Shown here piece by piece: positions 26,379-35,748 of a stretch of DNA of 64,000 nucleotides. A program made the position numbers and the translations under genes. Every line of letters begins with the position of its first letter. Positions within the stretch are counted from its first letter, which is position 1. This stretch comes from G965207125 sp965207125 (lineage in GTDB: Bacteria > Pseudomonadota > Alphaproteobacteria > Puniceispirillales > UBA1172): assembly GCA_965207125.1 (NCBI GenBank), contig OZ242263.1, forward strand, positions 1,116,001 through 1,180,000, in the 5' to 3' direction. Below the pieces are notes generated by a model that was not told the origin of the DNA, ran no database searches, and worked only from the letters and a program-made list of their open reading frames with translations.

Positions 26379-27787
26379 GACACTGTTTCCTGTCCGTAAA
26401 ATTCACCAAATAATTCCTCTTCTGATGGACGATCCTCAGGGATTGGTCGGCTGACCCAGGTGTAATTCATCATATGTTTGAGGGTTATATTCTCATTAGT
26501 AATGTTGCCGCCCCAAATGCCGCAGCCAAGGCTTGAGGTCATGGGCATTCCATTCGTAAAACTGCCAGCGTTCGCCTTGGATTGAGGCTGGCGAACCATC
26601 ATCCGGCTGACGGGCGCGAGGCGTGCTAATGCATCTATACGGTCATCATTATGGCTATAGATACCGCAAGAATGCCCCTTACCCCCGACAGAATAAATTT
26701 GACGTGTGATTTCAAGTGCATCTTCAAATTCATCAAAATGATAAAGGGCCATCAAAGTGGTCAGTTTTTCTTTTGAAAATTTATGCTCTGTCCCGATCTG
26801 CCCCTGATTTTCCACCATGAGAAATTTGCGATCCTCAGAAATCTGGAAACCTGCAACCTTGGAAGTTTGCTGGGGGCGGCAGGCGATGGTCGGAAATGTC
26901 CGATTGCCGTTCTCATCCCACATTGCCTTCTCAAGCAGTGCTTTTTCCTCGTCATTACAGAGATATCCACCTTCGGCGATAAGAGCATCGACCATCTGAT
27001 CATAAATCGAGCTCTGGATGATAATATTACCATCAGCCGAACATCCTGAGCCGAAGTCGCTGGTTTTAGACATGCGGATATGCGCCGCGGACATATTGAT
27101 ATCAGCAGTTTCATCAATCACTATAGACGAATTACCTGCTCCCACCCCATAGGCAGGTTTGCCGCTGGAATAGGCCGCCTTGACCATTGGCTTACCGCCT
27201 GTTGCGAGGGTCAGGTCACAGATCTCCATCAGGTGCTGCGTCAATGGGATTGAGGGCTTACGCACTGACTGAAACAGATCTTCCGGCGCGCCTACCATCC
27301 GGCAGGCCGCACGCATAACCTCGACCATTTCATAGGTTGTTTGCGCGGTGCGGGGATGCGGTGAGAATATCACCGCGTTGCGCGCCTTAGCTGAATAGAT
27401 GCCGGTAACTGGCGGCGTTAACGCGGGGTTTGTCATCGGGATCAGCGAAGCGATCACACCTGCGGGCTTAGCATATTTAACCAACCCGCGCACCTCATCT
27501 ACCTCGACAATTCCTGTTGAGGGTTGCCGCAATGCATCGCGTAAGACGCCATGAATCTTAAAACGCTTGCCCGGACGCCCGTCCCGGTCTCCGATGCTGC
27601 TTTCGTCTACACCCATCTGTGCAAGGCGAGTAAAAGTTTTTTCATTACCGGCATTCCAACCGATCGCCTGTGCCAGGCGGTCAAGGTTTTCTTGGCTCCA
27701 GTCTTCAATCTCAGCCATCGCTTTGCGCGCGCGATCAAGCATCTTTGTTGCTCGCTGACGTTCATCATTGGTTAGTTCTCGTTTCAT
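26375..27787 (-). CDS. CoA-acylating aldehyde dehydrogenase (SauS/EutE-like)
   Basis: 470 residues. The catalytic Cys lies in SDFGSGCSADGNIIIQ near residue 250; NAVIFSPHPRTAQTTYEMVE near 145 matches the cofactor-binding part of acylating dehydrogenases such as the AdhE N-terminus, EutE and the sulfoacetaldehyde dehydrogenase SauS. The length of about 470 fits this class. It converts an aldehyde plus CoA and NAD(P)+ to acyl-CoA. It starts 27 bases after the isomerase gene and overlaps the ThDP gene. No sulfonate-specific neighbour is present, so I do not call it SauS. Confidence 0.82.
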   Translation of the reverse strand: MKRELTNDERQRATKMLDRARKAMAEIEDWSQENLDRLAQAIGWNAGNEKTFTRLAQMGVDESSIGDRDGRPGKRFKIHGVLRDALRQPSTGIVEVDEVRGLVKYAKPAGVIASLIPMTNPALTPPVTGIYSAKARNAVIFSPHPRTAQTTYEMVEVMRAACRMVGAPEDLFQSVRKPSIPLTQHLMEICDLTLATGGKPMVKAAYSSGKPAYGVGAGNSSIVIDETADINMSAAHIRMSKTSDFGSGCSADGNIIIQSSIYDQMVDALIAEGGYLCNDEEKALLEKAMWDENGNRTFPTIACRPQQTSKVAGFQISEDRKFLMVENQGQIGTEHKFSKEKLTTLMALYHFDEFEDALEITRQIYSVGGKGHSCGIYSHNDDRIDALARLAPVSRMMVRQPQSKANAGSFTNGMPMTSSLGCGIWGGNITNENITLKHMMNYTWVSRPIPEDRPSEEELFGEFYGQETVS

Positions 27788-27814
27788 CTATCAATCTCTT
27801 TTTTTCGTATTTTA

Positions 27815-28690
27815 TTAAGCCACGTGGCTTTCGAGTCGGCGACGTTTGGATGTGGCCGCCCCAAAAGTCTGTTTTGCGTGCTGTAGGCTACGGCGAGCAT
27901 GCTCTTCATAGCCCAACTCAGCCACACGACTCTGGTTTGGGAGTTCGATGGAGTAGTTCATCGCTGGGCATCTCTCGATAATGCCTGTAAAATCAATCCA
28001 TCCTTCGCCGGGATAAAGGCGTGCATCGCGCGCCAGTTGAACCATACCTTCGCGGGTGTCGGCAATACCGGGTAGACAATCTGAAATATGCAGAAAATGT
28101 AGCCACTCTGGCGGCACGTGTAACAACTCGCCAATATCAACACGGCTAAGATGCAGATAAAGCGTATCAACCAGAATACCGCCATTTGGCCGGTCTGCCC
28201 CCCGTACGATGTCCAACGCCTCGTCTAAGGTTCTAAGGCGCGAGAACGAAGGAAACTCCAGATCAACCGTCAATCCGAACGGGGCCGCTAAATCACAAGT
28301 CTCAGCGTAAATATCCAGCAAGTAATTGCGATCATCTCTTCTGCTTGTCCAAGCCGACATAATCATATGTCGCGCGGATATCTCTTCACCAAGAGCCAAG
28401 GCCGCTTCAAAATCACGCGCGTTACAGTCTTCTGTGATCCGTGCAATTTCGATATCCAAAACCTGTAAGCCTGTTGTTGCAAGTGCTGTTTTCATCGCTT
28501 GAATCTGGGATTTATCCAAAGGCGACTGCCTAAACTCACCAGATACATTCATTGTGATAAACCGAGGACTCACCGCGTCATATCCCGCGCGCGCAGCAAT
28601 ATAGACCAACTCCGCAGGGGTGCAATTGATCAAGGTCAAATGCGCTAAAGAATAAAGCGGTTCATCAGGGGCTTGTTGGGTTTGTAGCAT
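27815..28690 (-). CDS. Sugar phosphate isomerase/epimerase-fold protein
   Basis: 291 residues from ATG 28690. Xylose-isomerase-like TIM barrel with a complete set of plausible metal ligands: Glu145 (TVDLEFPSF), Asp175 (ILVDTLYLH), His201 (FLHISDC) and Glu249 (YSIELPNQ). Family members include inosose dehydratase, 3-dehydroshikimate dehydratase and ketose epimerases. First gene of the minus-strand unit isomerase - acylating dehydrogenase - ThDP enzyme. Notably, a second TIM-barrel domain encoded 1.5 kb upstream (in the fusion gene) lacks these ligands, so this may be the active partner. Confidence 0.82.
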   Translation of the reverse strand: MLQTQQAPDEPLYSLAHLTLINCTPAELVYIAARAGYDAVSPRFITMNVSGEFRQSPLDKSQIQAMKTALATTGLQVLDIEIARITEDCNARDFEAALALGEEISARHMIMSAWTSRRDDRNYLLDIYAETCDLAAPFGLTVDLEFPSFSRLRTLDEALDIVRGADRPNGGILVDTLYLHLSRVDIGELLHVPPEWLHFLHISDCLPGIADTREGMVQLARDARLYPGEGWIDFTGIIERCPAMNYSIELPNQSRVAELGYEEHARRSLQHAKQTFGAATSKRRRLESHVA

Positions 28691-28748
28691 GGAGCACACT
28701 TCTCCGTATCAGATTAAATATTAATTAGCCTATAATTAATAAAATATC

Positions 28749-28761
28749 AGATATTTTTAAA
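28749..28761. promoter_or_regulatory. Shared AT-rich motif, copy 1 (upstream of isomerase unit)
   Basis: The 13-mer AGATATTTTTAAA recurs exactly at 34534-34546 and, in a variant (GGATATTTTAAT), at 35749-35760. The three sites precede the isomerase unit, the MocA-to-TRAP boundary region and the gntR/MocA divergent region. I suggest it as an operator of the adjacent GntR regulator. AT-rich promoter DNA could produce such matches by chance. Confidence 0.4.
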
Positions 28762-28846
28762 GATATCAATATTTATGTGCTAACCCTGATTACGGTAGTG
28801 TTTTGAGATGGGTGGATTACTGACTCAGAGGAGTTTTGATATGTCA

Positions 28847-29656
28847 TTAATCATCCTTTTTCGGCTCGTAGATCGGAAGATACTCCGGAGGCATCGGCCC
28901 CTTATTACGTCCACCTTGTTGCATCTGCTCCCATCCATGCGCCAAAATACCAACCGAACGAGACAAACAAAAGAGTCCGCGCGATAAAGGCGGCGGAAAA
29001 CCAAGCTCACAAAAGATAACCGCGGTCGCGCCGTCTATATTCATCGCAATCTCAGCTCCCCGCTCCCGGCCTATCTCAGCCTGCACAGCTTGTCCGATCT
29101 CGGCAAACCTCCCCGACACTATCCCTGCCTTTGCCGCCTCGCCCACCAACGCCATCAGACGCGGGGCGCGCGGGTCAGTCGGTTTGTGGAATCTGTGACC
29201 AAAACCCGATACGATCTTGCCAAAATTTTGTCGCCAAGTTGCGAGTCCATCACGGATGGCGGTTTGAAAATCATCACCTTTATCTATCCGTGTAGCAATA
29301 TCATAAAAGAGCTCAGCGCATTGCTCCCCTGCCCCGCCATGAACATCGCCTAACATATTCACGCCGGTTGCCATGACATTGTTCAGCCCCACACCGCAAG
29401 TCGCTGCCATTCGCGCCGCTGCGATTGAGGGAGCTTGCGGTCCATGATCAACCCCGGCGACCAGCGCACATTCCAGAAGGTTTGCCTCTTCAGAGGAGGG
29501 CATCTCCCCGCAGAGCATGAGCCATATCATCTGCCCAAAAGAGATATTACCAATCAGTGTTTCAATCGGGCGGCCGCGGAATGAAATTTGTCCTGGAGCC
29601 ATATCGATAATAGCTGTGCGCCACCAATGGCGTATCTGGTCTGCATCTTTGCTCAT
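28847..29656 (-). CDS. Citryl-CoA lyase / short citrate-synthase-family protein
   Basis: 269 residues. Short citrate-synthase fold as in citryl-CoA lyases: conserved histidines in GDVHGGAGEQ and SGFGHRFHKPTDPRAPRL, and the catalytic Asp region MNIDGATAVIFCELGFPP. Known relatives cleave citryl-CoA to acetyl-CoA and oxaloacetate; here a related acyl-CoA made by the cluster could be the substrate. Its ATG overlaps the stop of the QuiC1-like gene by one base (TAATG), so it is the last gene of the TRAP - fusion - lyase transcript. Confidence 0.82.
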   Translation of the reverse strand: MSKDADQIRHWWRTAIIDMAPGQISFRGRPIETLIGNISFGQMIWLMLCGEMPSSEEANLLECALVAGVDHGPQAPSIAAARMAATCGVGLNNVMATGVNMLGDVHGGAGEQCAELFYDIATRIDKGDDFQTAIRDGLATWRQNFGKIVSGFGHRFHKPTDPRAPRLMALVGEAAKAGIVSGRFAEIGQAVQAEIGRERGAEIAMNIDGATAVIFCELGFPPPLSRGLFCLSRSVGILAHGWEQMQQGGRNKGPMPPEYLPIYEPKKDD

Positions 29657-31536
29657 TATTTTTGACTTTCCTGCATGTAACGCATTTGGGCTGCAAGGCG
29701 GATTGGCGCGTTGCGTGCCCCGTATCCCTGATAACCATGGCGGCGTTCAACGATTTCAAAGAAAAAACCTCTGAAAATCGGGGTGCTGTAGATCTGGAAA
29801 TACTCACTGTCCCCGTCCTGGTCATAAAGAATATGTCCTTGGCTGAGCCGATCGACCATCTTGCTTTCCAGCCCAAACCGGACCTTGAGATCATCATAGT
29901 AATTGCCCGTCATCGGCAAACGCGAAAACCCGGCCTGCTCAAGATGCTCGGAGGTCTCAAAGATATCCTCGGTTAAAAAGGCAATATGTTGCACGCCTGC
30001 GCCAAACTGATCGGCTAAAAAAGCCCCCGCGAAGGTGCGGCGCTCCCCCGCCCCATTAAGATTCAGGCGCACTTCACCTTCAGGACTTGAGATCGCTTGG
30101 GATAAAATTACTCCCGAAGGGTCGGCTACATTAACGGTTGAGATTTTTTCCATCACGAAGGTCGAAGTATAATAGGTCAGCCAGCTTTGCATTTCCTGAT
30201 AGCGCATTGTTTGCGCCATATGATCAATCCGCCTTAAGCCCGCGGGCGGTGTGGCTTCTGTTTTGGGAACGGCGTTAAATTCTATATCCCAAACCCTGTG
30301 CAAGTCTGATTTTTCATCAATAAAATGCACCACACTGCCGCCAACCCCATTAATCGCGGGAATATCCAATTCTCCTGAGCCGACGGGTTGTGAGAATTTA
30401 GGCGCGCCCAAAGTTGTAGCGCGGGCAGCGGTCTGGTTTGCATCACGCACGCGCAGTCCCATATCGCACACTGATGGGCCGTGTTTGACAAAGGCTTCCG
30501 CAGCAAAACCCTTAGTTTCGGAATTAACCACAAGATTAATCGCCCCTTGTCGCCATAACTCTACCGATTTAGAAACATGTTGGCGTTCTTTTCGAAAGCA
30601 AAGCGCACTGAGCATACCCGTCAACGCGTCTTGCGCTACTTTATCCGTCGCAAACTCTATAAATTCAAAACCCGTGGGATAGACGCGCTGTGGCAGACCA
30701 GCTATTGGCGCTGGCAGCGCCGGTTCGGTTTGGGCGACGTCATCGAGCAATGATACCAGAGCGCGAAACCCATCTTGAGCAAAGGTGTTTTGGCTGTCTT
30801 GGGTTGTATCGCTAACCCGGGCCAAAGACCAAGGCCCGTTATAACCCGACCGGGCAATGACCCGCACAAAACTTGCTAAAGGCAGACTGCCTTGTCCTGG
30901 AAGTAGGCCAAAATGGCTTTTCAGCCGCGATATATCAAAGTCAAGCACAGGTGCGTCCGATAATTGCACATAGAAAAGCCGGTGGCCGGGGATATCCCGC
31001 AACCGTGCTGGCTGTGAGCCGTCGGCGAGTGAAAAGAAGGAGTTTAGCGCGAGACCGAAGGCTGGGCTGTTTACCGCTTCAACCACCTCCAACGCTTGCA
31101 TCTCACCTTGTAGATGCTGTGCCCAAGGCAGCGCAATCAGCGCCGCCCGGCAGCCTCTTTTTTGCACACGCTCTGCCAGATCTGAGAAATCAGAGCAGAT
31201 GGCATCGTGATCACCTGATGCTTCAGAATAGGGTGACGTTCCCACCAGAAGCGTCTTAGCGCCAAGCGCCTCTATCAGATCAAGTTTATGATCCAAGCGC
31301 ACAAAGGCGTTCTTACGTTCAGCCCCTGTCAATCCCTCAAAATTATGAAAAGGGTGCAAAACTTCTATTGTCAATCCTAGTTGGATGACATGCGCGCCAA
31401 CCTCTTCAGCCGTCCCTGCAAATCCAGTCAGATCTGGCTCATAAAGTTCAACCCCGGTAAATCCGGCCGCAGCGATCATCTCTAGTTTGGTAAACAGATC
31501 ACCTGAAACCGAAGTGGTGGTAACTGACAGCTGCAT
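29656..31536 (-). CDS. QuiC1-like fusion: TIM-barrel domain plus HPPD/VOC domain
   Basis: 626 residues from ATG 31536, overlapping the dctM stop by one base (TGATG). Layout equals QuiC1-type 3-dehydroshikimate dehydratases: an N-terminal xylose-isomerase-like barrel (1-270) and a C-terminal 4-hydroxyphenylpyruvate-dioxygenase-like half. At the positions known from memory as metal ligands of QuiC1 (E134, D165, Q191, E239) this protein has Ile134, Asn165, Gln191 and Ala239, and His168 is Phe. The C-terminal iron triad looks intact: His in RRIDHMAQ, His in GVQHIAFL, Glu in FFFEIVERRHGYQGYGA. So 3-dehydroshikimate dehydratase activity is doubtful, while a VOC-type oxygenase or isomerase activity remains likely. 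Confidence 0.85.
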   Translation of the reverse strand: MQLSVTTTSVSGDLFTKLEMIAAAGFTGVELYEPDLTGFAGTAEEVGAHVIQLGLTIEVLHPFHNFEGLTGAERKNAFVRLDHKLDLIEALGAKTLLVGTSPYSEASGDHDAICSDFSDLAERVQKRGCRAALIALPWAQHLQGEMQALEVVEAVNSPAFGLALNSFFSLADGSQPARLRDIPGHRLFYVQLSDAPVLDFDISRLKSHFGLLPGQGSLPLASFVRVIARSGYNGPWSLARVSDTTQDSQNTFAQDGFRALVSLLDDVAQTEPALPAPIAGLPQRVYPTGFEFIEFATDKVAQDALTGMLSALCFRKERQHVSKSVELWRQGAINLVVNSETKGFAAEAFVKHGPSVCDMGLRVRDANQTAARATTLGAPKFSQPVGSGELDIPAINGVGGSVVHFIDEKSDLHRVWDIEFNAVPKTEATPPAGLRRIDHMAQTMRYQEMQSWLTYYTSTFVMEKISTVNVADPSGVILSQAISSPEGEVRLNLNGAGERRTFAGAFLADQFGAGVQHIAFLTEDIFETSEHLEQAGFSRLPMTGNYYDDLKVRFGLESKMVDRLSQGHILYDQDGDSEYFQIYSTPIFRGFFFEIVERRHGYQGYGARNAPIRLAAQMRYMQESQK

Positions 31537-32834
31537 CAAGTTTGATATCCAAAGAGTCTCGGTAACCAAAGCACAAGATCGGGGGGCGCTAAAATCAAGA
31601 ATAAAAGCGCTATGATTAGCACGGCGAGAAAGGCCCAAATCTCGCCTATAATCTCTTTTAACGGGATGCCCGTGACCGCGTTGATGACAAACAGTAAGAT
31701 GCCGTAAGGCGGGGTAATCAAACCGATCATCGAGTTCATAACCACCAGCACACCGAAATGCACCAGATCAATCCCAAACTCCCTACAGGTGGGAATAAAC
31801 AGAGGAACAATGACCAAGATGATTGTGGTGGCATCAAGCACACAGCCTAATAACAGAACCAAAACATTAACCCCCAGCAAAAACACCAGCGGATGCACGT
31901 CAAGACCGGTTAGAAAATCTGACATCAAGCCGGGGATATTCTCAGAAATAACAATGAAATTGAGGATCAGCGCACCGCCAATAACTACCCCCACCGCCGC
32001 CGAAGATTGGGCGCTTTCCACAAAAATTTTGTAAAGCGATTTGATTGTGAGAGTGCGATAGAACCCCGCCGCCAAGATCAGAGCATAAAGAGCGGCGATT
32101 GCGGCGGCTTCAGTGGGGGTGGTAACCCCGCCATAAATACCATAAAGGAGAATAACTGGCATCATAAGTGCGGGGAAAGCGTTTGCTGTCACCTTGGGCA
32201 GTTCTCTTAGTGGGACAGGTTCTTCGGAGGCGAAACCGCGGCGTTTAGAAATCCATACATTCATTGCCATCAACACCATCCCCATCAAAAGCCCTGGGAG
32301 AATGCCTGCAAGGAAAAGCGCGCCTATTGAACTGTTCGAGACCAACGCATAAAGCACCATAGGGATTGACGGCGGAATAATAGGGCCGATGGTCGCCGAG
32401 GCGGCGGTGATCGCTGCGGCATAGCCACGGCTGTAACGCCCCTCTTTGGTCATCATTTCTATGATCACTTTACCAATTCCCGCAGCATCCGCCACAGCTG
32501 AGCCGGACATACCCGAGAAGATGAGCGAAGCCATAACATTCACATGCCCCAACCCGCCTCGGAAACGTCCAACAACCGCAATACAGAAATTCAGTAAGCG
32601 GTCGGAGATCGAGCCAGCATTCATAATGTTGGCCGCCACGATAAATAGCGGCACAGCAAGCAGAATGAAACTTTTATAGAGGCCTTGGAGGATTTTCTCG
32701 CCGGTCAAGGCGATATCCAATCCCGCCATACCAAGATAAACAATAGAAGCCAGCATGATGGAATAGCCGATGGGCGTGCCGATTCCAGCGAGGCCGAACA
32801 GCGTGATCAGACAAAGCGCAAGTTCGATGCTCAC
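31536..32834 (-). CDS. dctM: TRAP transporter large membrane subunit (DctM)
   Basis: 432 residues from a GTG at 32834 overlapping the dctQ stop by 4 bases (GTGA). About 11-12 membrane helices; family segments FSGMSGSAVADAAGIGKVII near residue 108 and ATIGPIIPPSIPMVLYA near 145. DctM conducts substrate with sodium. Cotranscribed with dctP and dctQ upstream and with the QuiC1-like and lyase genes downstream, so the TRAP substrate probably feeds these enzymes. Confidence 0.94.
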   Translation of the reverse strand: MSIELALCLITLFGLAGIGTPIGYSIMLASIVYLGMAGLDIALTGEKILQGLYKSFILLAVPLFIVAANIMNAGSISDRLLNFCIAVVGRFRGGLGHVNVMASLIFSGMSGSAVADAAGIGKVIIEMMTKEGRYSRGYAAAITAASATIGPIIPPSIPMVLYALVSNSSIGALFLAGILPGLLMGMVLMAMNVWISKRRGFASEEPVPLRELPKVTANAFPALMMPVILLYGIYGGVTTPTEAAAIAALYALILAAGFYRTLTIKSLYKIFVESAQSSAAVGVVIGGALILNFIVISENIPGLMSDFLTGLDVHPLVFLLGVNVLVLLLGCVLDATTIILVIVPLFIPTCREFGIDLVHFGVLVVMNSMIGLITPPYGILLFVINAVTGIPLKEIIGEIWAFLAVLIIALLFLILAPPDLVLWLPRLFGYQT

Positions 32835-33391
32835 ACCACGTCCTCCCCATGGCGCAAAGGTGGTGGATTGGATTCATGTCCCGGAATCTCGTGATCCTCA
32901 TCAGGTGGCCCTTTGCGCAGAACATGAACAAAGCGCCAAGCATAGCGGATAATGATCGCCAGCATGAAAATTGTGTAGATTGAAAAAATCGTCCGCATCG
33001 GGATTCTCGCGCCAGTAAAAGGGTTTTTTACCGTGGTCGTATTTTTGATTTTCATCCAGTCGATATAGTCCCATGTGGGCAATAAGCTCCACATCATACC
33101 GATGATGATGGCGGCGCAGGCAGTGAGGGCCATCACCTGACGCCAGCGTCGCGGCGCAGCAAGATAAAAAATATCGAAGGTCACGTGGTCTTTTTCACGC
33201 ACCACAAATGCGCAGCCAAAAAATACAATCCAAACCCACAAAATCAGGCAAAGCTCCAGCGTCCAACCAAAGGGTGTACGCCAAACGTAGCGTGAGAAAA
33301 TCTGCAGAAGAAAAGTAAGAAACATCGTCGCCAACATCGTCGCGACGACGAATTCAGCACTGCGGGAGAACCATTTCGACATCTGCAACAT
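32831..33391 (-). CDS. dctQ: TRAP transporter small membrane subunit (DctQ)
   Basis: 186 residues, four membrane helices. RYVWRTPFGWTLELCLILWVW near residue 33 matches the DctQ motif (R-x-F...W-xEE-x). The C-terminal tail is charged (KGPPDEDHEIPGHES). It lies 57 bases after dctP and overlaps dctM by 4 bases. Confidence 0.92.
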   Translation of the reverse strand: MLQMSKWFSRSAEFVVATMLATMFLTFLLQIFSRYVWRTPFGWTLELCLILWVWIVFFGCAFVVREKDHVTFDIFYLAAPRRWRQVMALTACAAIIIGMMWSLLPTWDYIDWMKIKNTTTVKNPFTGARIPMRTIFSIYTIFMLAIIIRYAWRFVHVLRKGPPDEDHEIPGHESNPPPLRHGEDVV

Positions 33392-33448
33392 CTTATGATT
33401 CTCCCTTAGTGTTACGCCGTATTAGTCTTACGTCGTATAGGCGTTAGA

Positions 33449-34459
33449 TCATCCGCCCAATGCGTTGATCTGTTCTAACACACCTTGCGGCCAGCTTGCT
33501 GCAAACTCACTGCCCAAATATTGCTTTTGCACATGGGTACGGAAAGCTTCTAGGTCTGGCTCATACACCGCTACACCTTCGGACTGGAGAAAAGAAGCAA
33601 GACTTGCTTCTTTTTCCAACTGACGCAAACGCCCCACCGCAGCCGCTGCATCAGCAGCCCGCTGAACGGTCAGTTGCTGGTCTGGGGTCAATCCATCCCA
33701 AACCGATTTTGAAAATGCGATATAGTTAAGGTCAACAAGATGCGAGGTTAAAATAATCTGCTTGGTAACTTCATAAAACTTTGCATCCACCACAGTTGGT
33801 AGTGGGTTGTCTTGACCATCAACAGCCCCGGTTGAAAGCGCGGTATAGACCTCTGAAAAAGACATCGGGGTTGGTGACGCGCCCAGAGCCTTGCCTAGGA
33901 ACTGCCATGCGTCGGTACCCGGCATACGCAGGTTCACACCAGCAAGATCAGCAGGCGTTCTGACGGTCAAATCATCTTTGGACTGGCGCAGATTTACCTG
34001 ACGGCGACCAAGATACATAACCGACAGAAGCTTTACACCCAGTTCATCCTCAACCTTCTGCTTAAAAGGATCCATAAGGGGGTTATTAAAAACGCGTACC
34101 TGATGCGCAGCATCCTGATGAACATAACCAGTGGCAAAAATCGAGAATTCCGGGAAGAACTGAGCCAGTTCTTGCGCGGACGCGATTGACATTTCCAAGT
34201 TGCCACGGCTGATAGCTTCTAACTCAGTGCCTTGAGCAAAGAGTGTGCCGTTATAGCCGGGCTGGTAATCTGCGAATGGTGCAACCAGCGGCGCAAAGAC
34301 TTCCGTCATAGCAACCGAGCGTTGGTCAGTTTCTGAAGCGGATGTAGCCAGACGCAACGTGATTTTGTCTTGAGCAAGGGATACAGTCGCAAAGCTAGCC
34401 ACTAGGCTGAACGTTGTCAGTAAAGTAATCGCCAAGCGACGAGTGATTTTGGTAATCAT
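33449..34459 (-). CDS. dctP: TRAP transporter substrate-binding protein (DctP)
   Basis: 336 residues with a signal peptide (cleavage near SLAQ-DK, residue 29). The DctP-type carboxylate-binding Arg is in GVNLRMPGTDAWQFLGKALG near residue 175, and VYTALSTGAVDGQDNP near 205 is the usual linker segment. This indicates a carboxylated substrate. It is the first gene of the dctPQM - fusion - lyase unit; the 113-base gap to the MocA gene contains the shared AT-rich motif. Confidence 0.94.
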   Translation of the reverse strand: MITKITRRLAITLLTTFSLVASFATVSLAQDKITLRLATSASETDQRSVAMTEVFAPLVAPFADYQPGYNGTLFAQGTELEAISRGNLEMSIASAQELAQFFPEFSIFATGYVHQDAAHQVRVFNNPLMDPFKQKVEDELGVKLLSVMYLGRRQVNLRQSKDDLTVRTPADLAGVNLRMPGTDAWQFLGKALGASPTPMSFSEVYTALSTGAVDGQDNPLPTVVDAKFYEVTKQIILTSHLVDLNYIAFSKSVWDGLTPDQQLTVQRAADAAAAVGRLRQLEKEASLASFLQSEGVAVYEPDLEAFRTHVQKQYLGSEFAASWPQGVLEQINALGG

Positions 34460-34533
34460 GTTTCTCTCCTATAAAATTAGATAATCGTCCATGTAATCAT
34501 TTGTGAGTGTCACAAAGTTTTATGCGTTTTGCA

Positions 34534-34546
34534 AGATATTTTTAAA
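34534..34546. promoter_or_regulatory. Shared AT-rich motif, copy 2 (upstream of dctP)
   Basis: Exact second copy of AGATATTTTTAAA, about 75 bases before the dctP start codon and followed, as at copy 1, by another ATATTT run about 9 bases on. It suggests an own promoter for dctPQM between the MocA gene and dctP and common control with the isomerase unit. Confidence 0.4.
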
Positions 34547-34572
34547 AACATATGATATTTTTCTGTTAAGTG

Positions 34573-35658
34573 CTACATCGTCCCCTGCGCCGTGGGAACT
34601 GTGTAGTTCACATGCGGGTTACTCAAGGTGACTGCAGCGTCTGTGTTAGCCGATAGCGCGATGGCTTCGACCACCTCCAGTGATCGCATGGCTTCAACCC
34701 CGGATACCAGTGGAGTCTCAAGCCCTTTAATAACCTTTGCGAAATGCGCCATCTGGGTGATGAGAGGGTCTTCGGTTTTGCATGTCACCGAAGTTGCACT
34801 AATTGGTGTCCACCAGTCCGGCGTATCAGCGTGTTGCCAGACGCGCAAATCTGGTAAGGACAGGCCACCTACCGAACCGCCAATCAGATAGCAACTCTCT
34901 CCTGTGGTGGGATATGCGGGGTTTTCGCGCGCTGTCATCTCCCAACTCCAGGGTGCAACGATACTGTCTGATACTGAAATCGTCGCAACAACCCCTGACT
35001 CGAACGTAAGAATTGCAGTGGCCAAGTCCTCATTTTCAAAGCCCCGGACAGATGACACTGCGACCGCCAACACCTTGCTGACATCACCGCAGAAATGACG
35101 AAGCAAATCGACATCATGCACGAGATTGACCGAGATTGGTCCAGCCCCTTTGCGCGTGCGCCAAGGCGCGATTTCAAAGTAATGATCGGGTTTATAAAAC
35201 CAGCACGTTGCTTGCACTGAACGCACATCGCCAATCGCGCCACTGGTTATTACTTTTTTAGCAGCCTGAACCACACCATTGTGACGCCGATGATGACCAA
35301 CAAGCAATGGAACACCAGCCGCATCCGCAGCTTCTGTTAGGCTACGTGCATCCGCCGCTGTAACAGCAATTGGCTTTTCTATAAGGACAGGACAGCCCTC
35401 TGCGATGCAGGCTAGTCCCTGCTCAATATGGAGCGGTGTTGGCGTGGCTAGAACCACACCCTCTGGCATGGTGGACGCAAACATCTCCTGTAAAGTTGCA
35501 AAGACTGGGCTACCAAGTTCTATCGCCTTGGCCCGGGTGTCGTCGTCTGCCTCGACGATGGCGGCGAGTGATAAATTAGGGGATCTACGCAGAACATCCG
35601 CATGTCGCCTCCCAATCAAACCGTATCCAATAACTGCTATGCGTGTAATATCCGACAT
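34573..35658 (-). CDS. Gfo/Idh/MocA-family NAD(P)-dependent oxidoreductase
   Basis: 361 residues from ATG 35658, with AGAGGAT at a proper distance; a GTG at 35685 is less likely. Rossmann motif VIGYGLIGRRHADVL at residues 8-22, family motif PVLIEKPIAVTA near 92 with the catalytic Lys, and the substrate-side NLVHDVDLLRHFCG near 180. Relatives oxidise cyclitols (IolG), sugars and hydroaromatic hydroxy acids. Divergent from gntR; with the isomerase-fold and ThDP genes this resembles the general logic of polyol-ring catabolism. Confidence 0.87.
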   Translation of the reverse strand: MSDITRIAVIGYGLIGRRHADVLRRSPNLSLAAIVEADDDTRAKAIELGSPVFATLQEMFASTMPEGVVLATPTPLHIEQGLACIAEGCPVLIEKPIAVTAADARSLTEAADAAGVPLLVGHHRRHNGVVQAAKKVITSGAIGDVRSVQATCWFYKPDHYFEIAPWRTRKGAGPISVNLVHDVDLLRHFCGDVSKVLAVAVSSVRGFENEDLATAILTFESGVVATISVSDSIVAPWSWEMTARENPAYPTTGESCYLIGGSVGGLSLPDLRVWQHADTPDWWTPISATSVTCKTEDPLITQMAHFAKVIKGLETPLVSGVEAMRSLEVVEAIALSANTDAAVTLSNPHVNYTVPTAQGTM

Positions 35659-35748
35659 GGCTTTATCCTCTAAATCTCTATTCACTAAAAGGGTGTATTG
35701 CTAATTGCGGCGACCTTATCAGGCGATCCAGCGATTTTCAATGTTATA

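Noticed and set aside
24597..27787. Sulfoacetaldehyde pathway (Xsc plus SauS)
   Set aside because: The ThDP enzyme lacks the Xsc-like N-terminal motifs I know, and no phosphate acetyltransferase or sulfite exporter is nearby.
31537..31638. 34-residue N-terminal extension of the QuiC1-like protein
   Set aside because: It lies inside dctM, and the ATG at 31536 gives a one-base stop/start overlap and aligns with QuiC1 numbering.
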